This document shows, piece after piece, positions 49,313-56,359 of a DNA stretch of 59,905 nt (position 1 is its first letter; every line of letters starts with the position of its first letter). Below the pieces are notes generated by a model. It made no database searches, had not been told where the DNA came from, and worked only from the letters and a program-made list of their open reading frames with translations. Position numbers and translations under genes: made by a program. The DNA comes from a bacterium. Lineage in GTDB: Bacteria > Patescibacteriota > Saccharimonadia > Saccharimonadales > SZUA-47. The stretch spans positions 1 to 59,905 of the forward strand of contig JAUIBQ010000005.1 in the NCBI GenBank assembly GCA_030427445.1. Direction: 5' to 3'.

Positions 49313-49956
49313 CAGGAGCTATTTTTATAGGTGGTGGTGGTGGAAAAGAAGATGCTGTTGAATTAGATGCAGCATATAAAAATAAAGTATTATCTTCATC
49401 GAAATCACCAAGTTGCTTGTATATTCCCCATGCTATGGAGTCAGGAAAACATAGCAAAGCTCTTCACTGGTTTACTGAAACGTATGACTTCTTTGAGGAT
49501 ATTAAGTTACTGCAAGCCCCTAAAGATTTAGAGGATGAATACGATAGCATCTATATGGGTGGAGGATATTGTCATAGGCTAAGAGATACTCTAATAAGCT
49601 TTGATGTCCATTCGGCGTTTTTTAAATCTTTTATTGGAAAAGGCGGCAGCCTATATGGTGGTAGTGCAGGAGGGGTTGTTCTAGGAAAAACCTTATTGTC
49701 ATCAAGAGAAGTTATGTTACGACCTGAAACGTTTCTGCCTTTAGACCATCAGGGCATGGATATTTGCAACGGACTTAGCTTTAGGCCTCATTTTACAGGC
49801 AGCAAAGACGAGGCTTTAGCAATAGAATCTCTTTCTAGGGAGCAAGAAATAGCAGTAATAGCTCTTAGCGAGGGAGCTGGAGTAATAATACAAGAGGGCC
49901 AAGGACACGAACTCATTAACCCTGATCTTGCTCTAGAATTTGGTGTGGACTTATGA
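49309..49956 (+). CDS. S51-family peptidase (peptidase E/cyanophycinase-like)
   Basis: 'YDSIYMGGGYCHRLRDTL', nucleophile 'YGGSAGGVVLGKTLL', 'FRPHFTGS'; 4-nt ATGA overlaps with both neighbours. Confidence 0.85.
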   Translation: MTGAIFIGGGGGKEDAVELDAAYKNKVLSSSKSPSCLYIPHAMESGKHSKALHWFTETYDFFEDIKLLQAPKDLEDEYDSIYMGGGYCHRLRDTLISFDVHSAFFKSFIGKGGSLYGGSAGGVVLGKTLLSSREVMLRPETFLPLDHQGMDICNGLSFRPHFTGSKDEALAIESLSREQEIAVIALSEGAGVIIQEGQGHELINPDLALEFGVDL

Positions 49957-50963
49957 TTAATATTGAAGCTTTTGAAGCTCGAATGAAATGTCTAGAAGCG
50001 TATTCTTTCTCAGAAAGATATGCAACTGCAGTATCTAATTTAGCTGATCTGTATACGGAAATCGAATATGTTGAACCTATGCCGCTAGTTCGTGATATAG
50101 ACGTAGACTCAACCTTACTAACTTCCTCCGGTTTACAGTATATGAACCAGTTCATACATGGTGATATGCCAGTACCCAACCATGCGTTCTTGATATCACA
50201 GCCTGTCGTTAGGATGAACTATCTCCCTACTGTGTCTATGGGGTCATATACAAACTTCGTCAATTTCGGCACAATGCAAATTGGCTTAAACCAAAATGAA
50301 CATACCACTTTAAGCAATGAGTACCGAGATGTCTTGGCTGAAGCAGCTGGAAGTGATGTGACTACAATTACTGTCAGCGAAGATTTAAAGCATAACAGAA
50401 ACGGAATGGATTATAGAACATACCATGAGAATTACGTTGTCGATGACCTTGAGGTCGCCGATTCTCTTTTTCACGAAATTGTTCTAGCAGATGGTGCAAC
50501 TATAACATTGTCAGAACTTGGGGGTGGTTTAGAGAGACTATTATTCGGAAGATCACCTCTAGTAATTCAAGAAACAACAGGTATTAGCACAATAGATGCT
50601 ACCAATATCGAAGCAGCTGACGCTTTTAGGGGCGCAGTCTTGATAGCTGGAAACAGTGTTAGGCCTTCAAATAATAACCAAGGCTACCAATTGCGCCGAC
50701 TTTTAAAGCGTATGCCAGATACTTCAGCAGACCTACAAGAGTTTATGGAATCGTTAGCATTCAGCCAAGTACCACAAAGATATTGGCAAGATATTGGCGG
50801 AACGCAACTTCCATTCAAAGAAACTGCAGACATAGTTAGAAAAGAGTTATGGCGTAACGTAAACTTGGCAGCCTTAAGTAGAGCTGGAGTTAAATCTAAG
50901 TCAAAAATGGATCTCTCTATGGACCCAGTAGCTTTCTCTACTAAATTTAGTCTAGGTGAATAG
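49953..50963 (+). CDS. stand-alone AlaRS-like class II catalytic-domain protein (no editing domain)
   Basis: 'DSTLLTSSGLQYMNQFIHG...ISQPVVRMN' resembles AlaRS N-term; motif 3-like 'LSELGGGLERLLFGRS'; 'RGAVLIAGNSVRPSNNNQGYQLRRLLKRM' matches AlaRS 'IADGVxPSNexRGYvLRRixRR'. Confidence 0.75.
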   Translation: MINIEAFEARMKCLEAYSFSERYATAVSNLADLYTEIEYVEPMPLVRDIDVDSTLLTSSGLQYMNQFIHGDMPVPNHAFLISQPVVRMNYLPTVSMGSYTNFVNFGTMQIGLNQNEHTTLSNEYRDVLAEAAGSDVTTITVSEDLKHNRNGMDYRTYHENYVVDDLEVADSLFHEIVLADGATITLSELGGGLERLLFGRSPLVIQETTGISTIDATNIEAADAFRGAVLIAGNSVRPSNNNQGYQLRRLLKRMPDTSADLQEFMESLAFSQVPQRYWQDIGGTQLPFKETADIVRKELWRNVNLAALSRAGVKSKSKMDLSMDPVAFSTKFSLGE

Positions 50964-51590
50964 ATTATCTAGGCGTTTTATACCTTCTGGGTTAAAAATA
51001 TCAACTATCCTATCATTGCAAAATATTAAGCCAGAGCTCTCGCTAAGTCCGATAAGATTTGAATTAAATCTCTTTGCTTCGGCTATATGACGATTACTAA
51101 ACTCACCATATAAATGTGGCACAAGAGAGGAGTTATTCAAATAATTGTACCCATGATTATCGTTTGACTCAACAAATTCATCAGTTGGAGCTACCGTAAT
51201 TGTTTTGCCAAAAATAATTGCTCCAGCACTTCCTCCGTAAACAAGACCACCGCTGTTGATATGTTTACTTATGTAATCATCAAGTCCATAATGAGCGAGG
51301 GTATATAGTAGCTTACCAGTGTTGCCGCCTCCTATGTATATAAGATCATATGTTTTCTTAGAAAAAGCTTTAGCACTAGCTGAGCTAGTCACTGTATCTA
51401 TACTTTCAAGATATCCGTACTGACTCTTAAACCAATTAACAGCGTCACTATAGTAATCATTCTTTAACGCTACGGGTATATATAGACATCTAGAGGACCC
51501 ACGCTTAAGTAATGCTTTTCGTAAAGATAGATCAATCTTTTTTGATTGTTTAGCGTTGCCACCGCCCGATAGATATATTAAACCTTTCAT
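50952..51590 (-). CDS. S51-family peptidase paralogue
   Basis: 'YDLIYIGGGNTGKLLYTL', 'YGGSAGAIIFGKTI', 'LVPHLYGEF'; clearly homologous to 49309..49956. Confidence 0.85.
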   Translation of the reverse strand: MKGLIYLSGGGNAKQSKKIDLSLRKALLKRGSSRCLYIPVALKNDYYSDAVNWFKSQYGYLESIDTVTSSASAKAFSKKTYDLIYIGGGNTGKLLYTLAHYGLDDYISKHINSGGLVYGGSAGAIIFGKTITVAPTDEFVESNDNHGYNYLNNSSLVPHLYGEFSNRHIAEAKRFNSNLIGLSESSGLIFCNDRIVDIFNPEGIKRLDNLFT

Positions 51591-51655
51591 AATTCACAAT
51601 TGTACATATGATAGATACCTTTGACAAATATAGGTCAATATTATAAGTTATACAT

Positions 51656-52255
51656 ATGACAAATAACGAAATGACTCTTGAAACTTATGAACGTAATATT
51701 GACAAGTTTATTGAACGCACGCCTAAAGACACTATTGGTGAAACTAAAGTTTGGCTTGATGCAATCGCAGAAAGAGTTTCTACAGGCAGCAGTGTGCTTG
51801 AAATAGGAAGCGGCTTTGGACGTGATGCCGACTACTTAAGGTCAAAAGGTATTGGAGTGTTGTGTACTGATGGAGCTGCTGGTTTTGTTAAAGCGCTAAG
51901 AGCGCGAGGTCATGAGGCTATGCAACTAAACGTACTTACTGACGAGATAGACGGTTCTTATGATCTAATATTTGCAGATGCAGTTTTCGAACATTTTACT
52001 CGTGACCAACTTGCTTACGCCCTTTCAAAACTAAATAGGGCCACTGTAGATGGTGGAACTTTAGGTTTTAGCATCAGGAGAGGTGAAGGTGAATATTGGT
52101 CAAAAGAGAAATTAGATGAAGATAGATTTTTTTGTTTGTGGGAACCTGACCAACTAGGTTTCGCCGTAACCGCTGCTGGTTTTAAGGTCGATAGTATTTC
52201 AGAGAGCAATGGCTATCAAAACATAAAAAGACTTTACCTACTTGCTACCAAATAG
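51656..52255 (+). CDS. class I SAM-dependent methyltransferase
   Basis: 'SSVLEIGSGFGRDADYLRSKGIGVLCTDGA', 'YDLIFADAVFEHFT'. Confidence 0.9.
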   Translation: MTNNEMTLETYERNIDKFIERTPKDTIGETKVWLDAIAERVSTGSSVLEIGSGFGRDADYLRSKGIGVLCTDGAAGFVKALRARGHEAMQLNVLTDEIDGSYDLIFADAVFEHFTRDQLAYALSKLNRATVDGGTLGFSIRRGEGEYWSKEKLDEDRFFCLWEPDQLGFAVTAAGFKVDSISESNGYQNIKRLYLLATK

Positions 52256-52314
52256 TTTTAGTAGATTTCCATTTTATTGCTACTTTGCTTCATAACTAAA
52301 GTATCTCACGAAAC

Positions 52315-52340
52315 AAAAACACTATGTTTCCATAGTGCTT
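52315..52340 (-). terminator. terminator hairpin of unit C
   Basis: minus strand CACTATG-GAAA-CATAGTG-TTTTT. Confidence 0.75.
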
Positions 52341-52346
52341 TCAGCT

Positions 52347-52557
52347 TGGCTCCGGGGTGAGAAAGTCCAGTGGACTTTTGCAAGGGAGACCACTCTTGAA
52401 CACTTGTTTTCAAAGAGGTGGCGACGGGGTCGCGGAACGTGACTGGATAGAATCAACACAACAAATCTGTGCGCCTGGAGCAGGGCAGCAGACTTGATAT
52501 CGAACCAGCGACCTCGAAGTTAACAGCTTCTTGTCCGCTGTACAGCGGACTACCCAG
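52347..52557 (-). ncRNA. interrupted tRNA-Asn(GTT)-like unit C with long insert in T-arm
   Basis: 34 nt (52500..52533) identical to tRNA-Asn anticodon arm to T-loop; CCCCGGAGCCA 3' end at 52347..52357; 18-nt perfect palindrome GTCCGCTGTACAGCGGAC in D-arm position. Confidence 0.6.
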
Positions 52558-52607
52558 TATTTAGTATTAATTTCTTGGCTCAGCTTACAGGTCACGGACT
52601 TTAATAA

Positions 52608-53030
52608 CTACTGTAAGTTGCTGTCTTCAGCTAGGCGAACCATTCTATCTATAAACCAAAATTTAACTATCATAACAAGCAGCGAAGACAGTACAAGGGG
52701 TATAAGTTCTTGTTGCCAACCAAAGTAAATAAACAGCCCAAATAATGGAATATTAGCTAAGTTCAGTAGCGTCGGCAGATCGTGCTTCAATTTTTTACCA
52801 TCCTCAAAATATAGTTTTTCACCAATAACACCTTTACTCATCCAGTTATCGCCATTTTTAGGTCGAGGGAATAACAGCGGATTCACAACAAGCCAAACCA
52901 AAGTTATTCCTATGATCCAGTAGTTGTGCAAGTATAAGCCGACTGCTAACATCGGCATGGATAGAACACGACTCCATCCACTCCATGGATTAGTATGCCT
53001 ATCCCAGACTCTATCGCTTAGTATTGCCAT
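52608..53030 (-). CDS. small membrane protein ('NPWSGWSRVL' family)
   Basis: 140-aa ORF, 'MAILSDRVWDRHTNPWSGWSRVLSMPMLAVGLYLHNYWIIGITLVWLVVNPLLFPRP'. Confidence 0.7.
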   Translation of the reverse strand: MAILSDRVWDRHTNPWSGWSRVLSMPMLAVGLYLHNYWIIGITLVWLVVNPLLFPRPKNGDNWMSKGVIGEKLYFEDGKKLKHDLPTLLNLANIPLFGLFIYFGWQQELIPLVLSSLLVMIVKFWFIDRMVRLAEDSNLQ

Positions 53031-53060
53031 AAACCTACTATAGCAGATGCTTAGATTAAA

Positions 53061-53102
53061 ATAGCAGGCTATTCAGTAGCGCGAAAGCTTACTGGATAGC
53101 CT
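53061..53102 (-). terminator. terminator hairpin of unit B
   Basis: minus strand CAGGCTATCCAGTAAGC-TTTCGC-GCTACTGAATAGCCTG then CTATTTT. Confidence 0.65.
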
Positions 53103-53117
53103 GTAAAATATATGCTC

Positions 53118-53222
53118 TTGGCTCCGGGGACTGGAAAGATAAAATCCGCCCGTCTACCAAGCTAAGGCTTGGTGGGGGATTTCCGCCCCAGCTTCGCTGG
53201 TTCAATTCGCATACTGCGAACT
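53118..53222 (-). ncRNA. structured tRNA-Asn-derived unit B
   Basis: CCAGTCCCCGGAGCCA 3' end; hairpins CCAAGC/GCTTGG, AATCC/GGATT, TTCGC/GCGAA; homologous to unit A. Confidence 0.55.
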
Positions 53223-53223
53223 T

Positions 53224-53261
53224 AAACTAAAAACAGACCCGATTGGGTCCGTTCTTAGTTT
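53224..53261 (-). terminator. terminator hairpin of unit A
   Basis: 16-bp stem with two mismatches AACTAAGAACGGACCC-AATC-GGGTCTGTTTTTAGTT. Confidence 0.65.
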
Positions 53262-53363
53262 GGCTCCGGGGACTAGAAGCCTATGGAAATTCCGCCCGTC
53301 TGCAAGCTAAGCTTGCGGGGGAATATCGAACCGCTTCGCTGGTTTAATTCGCTGTTCGCGAAC
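53261..53363 (-). ncRNA. structured tRNA-Asn-derived unit A
   Basis: TAGTCCCCGGAGCCA 3' end; hairpins GCAAGC/GCTTGC, ATTCC/GGAAT, TTCGC/GCGAA; homologous to unit B. Confidence 0.55.
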
Positions 53364-53365
53364 TC

Positions 53366-53403
53366 AAAAGAAAAGAGTCAGACAAAATGCCTGACTCTTT
53401 TCT
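53366..53403 (-). terminator. tRNA-Asn terminator
   Basis: perfect 13-bp stem AGAAAAGAGTCAG/CTGACTCTTTTCT with TTTT downstream on minus strand. Confidence 0.75.
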
Positions 53404-53405
53404 AT

Positions 53406-53480
53406 TGGCTCCGGGGACTGGATTCGAACCAGCGACCTCGAAGTTAACAGCTTCTTGCTCTACCGCTGAGCTACCCCGGA
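53406..53480 (-). tRNA. tRNA-Asn(GTT) with encoded CCA
   Basis: minus strand TCCGGGGTAGCTCAGCGGTAGAGCAAGAAGCTGTTAACTTCGAGGTCGCTGGTTCGAATCCAGTCCCCGGAGCCA folds as a cloverleaf, anticodon GTT. Confidence 0.95.
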
Positions 53481-53569
53481 ACGCCTAACTCATTTTCTTA
53501 AAGTAAGGATGAGTACAGAGGTAGATTATACGTCTTTCGTGTGATACCGTCAACCAGAGTTAGAGAAAT

Positions 53570-53974
53570 TTATGCAACTCTGGATTCTATAAAGTGTCGG
53601 ACTTCATCTGGTACTGGCATCACAGAGAGCCGACCATTACGCACCAAAAGGAATTCGTCATTTACCGAATCAGCTTTGATGTCGGCAAGTGAAAGAGTTT
53701 TAATATATTTCTTAACAAACTTGATATCAGCAACCCAGCTTGTGCGAGGATCATCCTCATTTTTTCTTGGCTCTGATATTACTTCAGCAAGTCCAACAAT
53801 CTGTTTCTCTTTCTGTGAATGATACACATAGACATGATCACCGACCTCCCATTGCTTGATAAAACCAATCGCCTGAAAGTTGTGCACCCCGTCCCAAAGG
53901 GTAGAGCCGTCCCGTTTCAGGTCATCGATAGAATAGTCAGTATCTGGGTCTGCTTTAACTAACCAATAGTTCAT
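53570..53974 (-). CDS. EVE-domain protein
   Basis: 'MNYWLVKADPDTDYSIDDLKRDGSTLWDGVHNFQAIGFIKQWEVGDHVYVYHSQKEKQIVGLAEV'. Confidence 0.93.
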   Translation of the reverse strand: MNYWLVKADPDTDYSIDDLKRDGSTLWDGVHNFQAIGFIKQWEVGDHVYVYHSQKEKQIVGLAEVISEPRKNEDDPRTSWVADIKFVKKYIKTLSLADIKADSVNDEFLLVRNGRLSVMPVPDEVRHFIESRVA

Positions 53975-54059
53975 GGACACTATTGTATCAGCGTGCATCT
54001 ATGAACAAAAAACGTAGTTGCTGTATATACGTGAGCGCTTTAGAATAGTACTTTGGGAT

Positions 54060-54755
54060 ATGCAGAAACAAATATACTTTTTTGGTGGTATAACATTCGT
54101 GCTGTTAGTTGCAGTACTTGTCTTTGTTGTTATGTCAAAGAGTGACGGAAGCAAACTACCTCAAACATCTGTCAGCGAGAATCAGTCGCAGCCTAAAAAG
54201 AAAGTGAGTGACTCCGATATCGTTGCTGTTTTTTCTGAAACACCTGTTCAGAGTCAGATAACAAACGCAGTGCCGACAGACGAAGCAGATGTCGCTGCTG
54301 CTAGTGATACTCAACAAGTAAAGATCACATTGCCTGATGGATGGGACATCAAATCTAATGATACTAAAGAAAAAAGTGACTGTGATGCCAGCAAACAACA
54401 AACAGTAGCTGTGTTTGAGAATGGTGATGAAAAAATTACTGCGTACGAAAACGCAAGTCCAACAGGATGTGACGGTAAAACGATCGGTGATGTTAATGTG
54501 ACATTCGAGTACCAAGAAAACGGAATTATCAAGGTTAAGCGCCCTTCACAGTTCACGCAGTGCATTAAAGAGCAAAACAGTACATGCCCTAAGGGTGACG
54601 GTAAAGTGACGGTGTTTGTCACATCGGATACGCCAAATCCACTCAATGGACACACTTACGCTTTCCGCATTGATGACACCAAGCTAGATGCAGATTTTGA
54701 TACACAAGTTACTGGTTTAATTTCACACATTGACCAAATAACTTTCAGCTACTAA
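54060..54755 (+). CDS. hypothetical membrane-anchored extracellular protein
   Basis: N-terminal TM 'IYFFGGITFVLLVAVLVFVVM' then soluble domain; ATG 54060 preferred. Confidence 0.6.
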   Translation: MQKQIYFFGGITFVLLVAVLVFVVMSKSDGSKLPQTSVSENQSQPKKKVSDSDIVAVFSETPVQSQITNAVPTDEADVAAASDTQQVKITLPDGWDIKSNDTKEKSDCDASKQQTVAVFENGDEKITAYENASPTGCDGKTIGDVNVTFEYQENGIIKVKRPSQFTQCIKEQNSTCPKGDGKVTVFVTSDTPNPLNGHTYAFRIDDTKLDADFDTQVTGLISHIDQITFSY

Positions 54756-54778
54756 GCACTAAGGCTATACTTAAACCT

Positions 54779-55555
54779 ATGTCGATCATCGAAGCAATTA
54801 TCCTCGGACTTGCTCAGGGCTTAACAGAGTTCATTCCGGTTTCCAGTTCAGGGCATCTGTTGCTTTTGCATGAGATGCTCGGTACCAATGAAAATTCACT
54901 CGGTTTCGATGTAGTGCTTCATGTAGGTACATTGCTGGCACTTATTGTTTTCTTTAAACAAGACATCACGATGCTCATTAAAAATGTATCACAAAAGAAT
55001 AGCGAGGGAAGGCTTGCACGAATTTTAGCAGTAGCGACACTGCCTGCTGCGCTTGTTGGATTATTGTTTAGCGATTTTATTGACGATACAGTGCGCTCTC
55101 CATTTGTTGTGATGATAGCGCTCGCAATCGTAGGAGGCATCATGCTTATAGTAGATTCGCTAAAACCTAAAACGAAAAATATCGAAGAAGTGAGCATGAA
55201 ACAGGGAATTCTTATCGGTGTTGCTCAAATGTTTGCATTAATCCCTGGAGTCTCTCGCTCAGGGGCGACGATTACAACTGGACTAATGCTAGGACTCAGT
55301 CGTGAACTTGCTGCAAGATTTTCTTTCTTGCTCGCCATACCAATCATCACAGGATCTGCTCTTGGATTGTTAATCAAAGGTGATTTAGGGGCTTCTGACC
55401 AGACATTGCCATTGCTACTCGGCATGTGTGCGGCATTTTTGAGTGGACTGTTTGCAATTAAATTCATGCTCAACATTATCGGTAAAGTTGGACTGCGTCC
55501 ATTTGCACTGTATCGCATCGCACTCGCTGTAGTTGTTGGTTTATTTTTGCTGTAA
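54779..55555 (+). CDS. uppP: undecaprenyl-diphosphate phosphatase
   Basis: 'IILGLAQGLTEFIPVSSSGHLLL', 'ALIPGVSRSGATITTGLMLGLSRE'. Confidence 0.96.
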   Translation: MSIIEAIILGLAQGLTEFIPVSSSGHLLLLHEMLGTNENSLGFDVVLHVGTLLALIVFFKQDITMLIKNVSQKNSEGRLARILAVATLPAALVGLLFSDFIDDTVRSPFVVMIALAIVGGIMLIVDSLKPKTKNIEEVSMKQGILIGVAQMFALIPGVSRSGATITTGLMLGLSRELAARFSFLLAIPIITGSALGLLIKGDLGASDQTLPLLLGMCAAFLSGLFAIKFMLNIIGKVGLRPFALYRIALAVVVGLFLL

Positions 55556-55587
55556 AATAAAACCATAAACATTGTTGAGGAGAAGAA

Positions 55588-56319
55588 ATGACACTTAATT
55601 TAACTAAAAAGACGCTTTTGTATGGAATTTATCTATTGTTGCTTGTGGTGATACTTGGACTACTTTTATGGTCACAGCCATGGAAGGCGAACTCTTCGAG
55701 TGAGACTCGAAAAATCACAGTGAGCGGACAAGCGACCGTGGAGTCCGAGCCAGATTTATACGTCTTCAGCCCTTATTTTGAAGTGAAAGATACAGATCAA
55801 GAAGCTGCTCGTAAGGAAGTATCAACGCTTGCAAATAATGCTGTTGAAGCTATGAAAGAGCTTGGTGTCGAGGAAAAAGACATTACACTCGATGTAAGTA
55901 ACTATGACCGCTGGTACTGGGCTGAAGGAGAAGAAGGGGTAATGAATGCGTACCTCACCATTAAAATTCGAGACAAAGACCTTGCGCAGAAAGTTCAAGA
56001 TTACCTTACAAGCTCAAGTGCAAAAGGTCAGTTAACAAGCCAAGAGTCATTTAGTGAAGAAAAGCAAAAATCACTTGAATCTGAGGCGACTGAACAAGCG
56101 ATTGAAGACGCGAGGAGTAAAGCTGAAGCTCAGGCTAAGCTTTTCGGGGCGAAACTAGGTGATGTTATCGAAGTAAAGCAAAACGAAGATGTCAGCGCGT
56201 TGCCTTACCGTGGGATAGCAGAGTTACAAATCTCAGATGGAGCAGATAAATCATTGCCAGTTCTTCCAGGTGAGCAGGAATATACAAAGACACTTCAGGT
56301 TGTCTACGAATTGCGCTAA
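55588..56319 (+). CDS. SIMPL-domain (DUF541) protein
   Basis: 'KITVSGQATVESEPDLYVFSPYFEVKDTDQEAARKEV', 'EAQAKLFGAKLGDVIEV'. Confidence 0.88.
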   Translation: MTLNLTKKTLLYGIYLLLLVVILGLLLWSQPWKANSSSETRKITVSGQATVESEPDLYVFSPYFEVKDTDQEAARKEVSTLANNAVEAMKELGVEEKDITLDVSNYDRWYWAEGEEGVMNAYLTIKIRDKDLAQKVQDYLTSSSAKGQLTSQESFSEEKQKSLESEATEQAIEDARSKAEAQAKLFGAKLGDVIEVKQNEDVSALPYRGIAELQISDGADKSLPVLPGEQEYTKTLQVVYELR

Positions 56320-56359
56320 GTTGTCATATACGTAAGAGGTATCGTACAATTACATAAGT

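Noticed and set aside
52358-52499. Group I or group II intron in unit C insert
   Set aside because: No recognisable P7/R-S-type core motifs or domain V found by eye; left open as structured insert only
46424-53480. CRISPR array
   Set aside because: Repeats are few, irregularly spaced, of variable length and match tRNA-Asn; no cas genes in the window
46376-53480. Complete integrative element with its own integrase
   Set aside because: No tyrosine or serine recombinase, relaxase or replication gene is present between the repeats; only the boundaries suggest mobility
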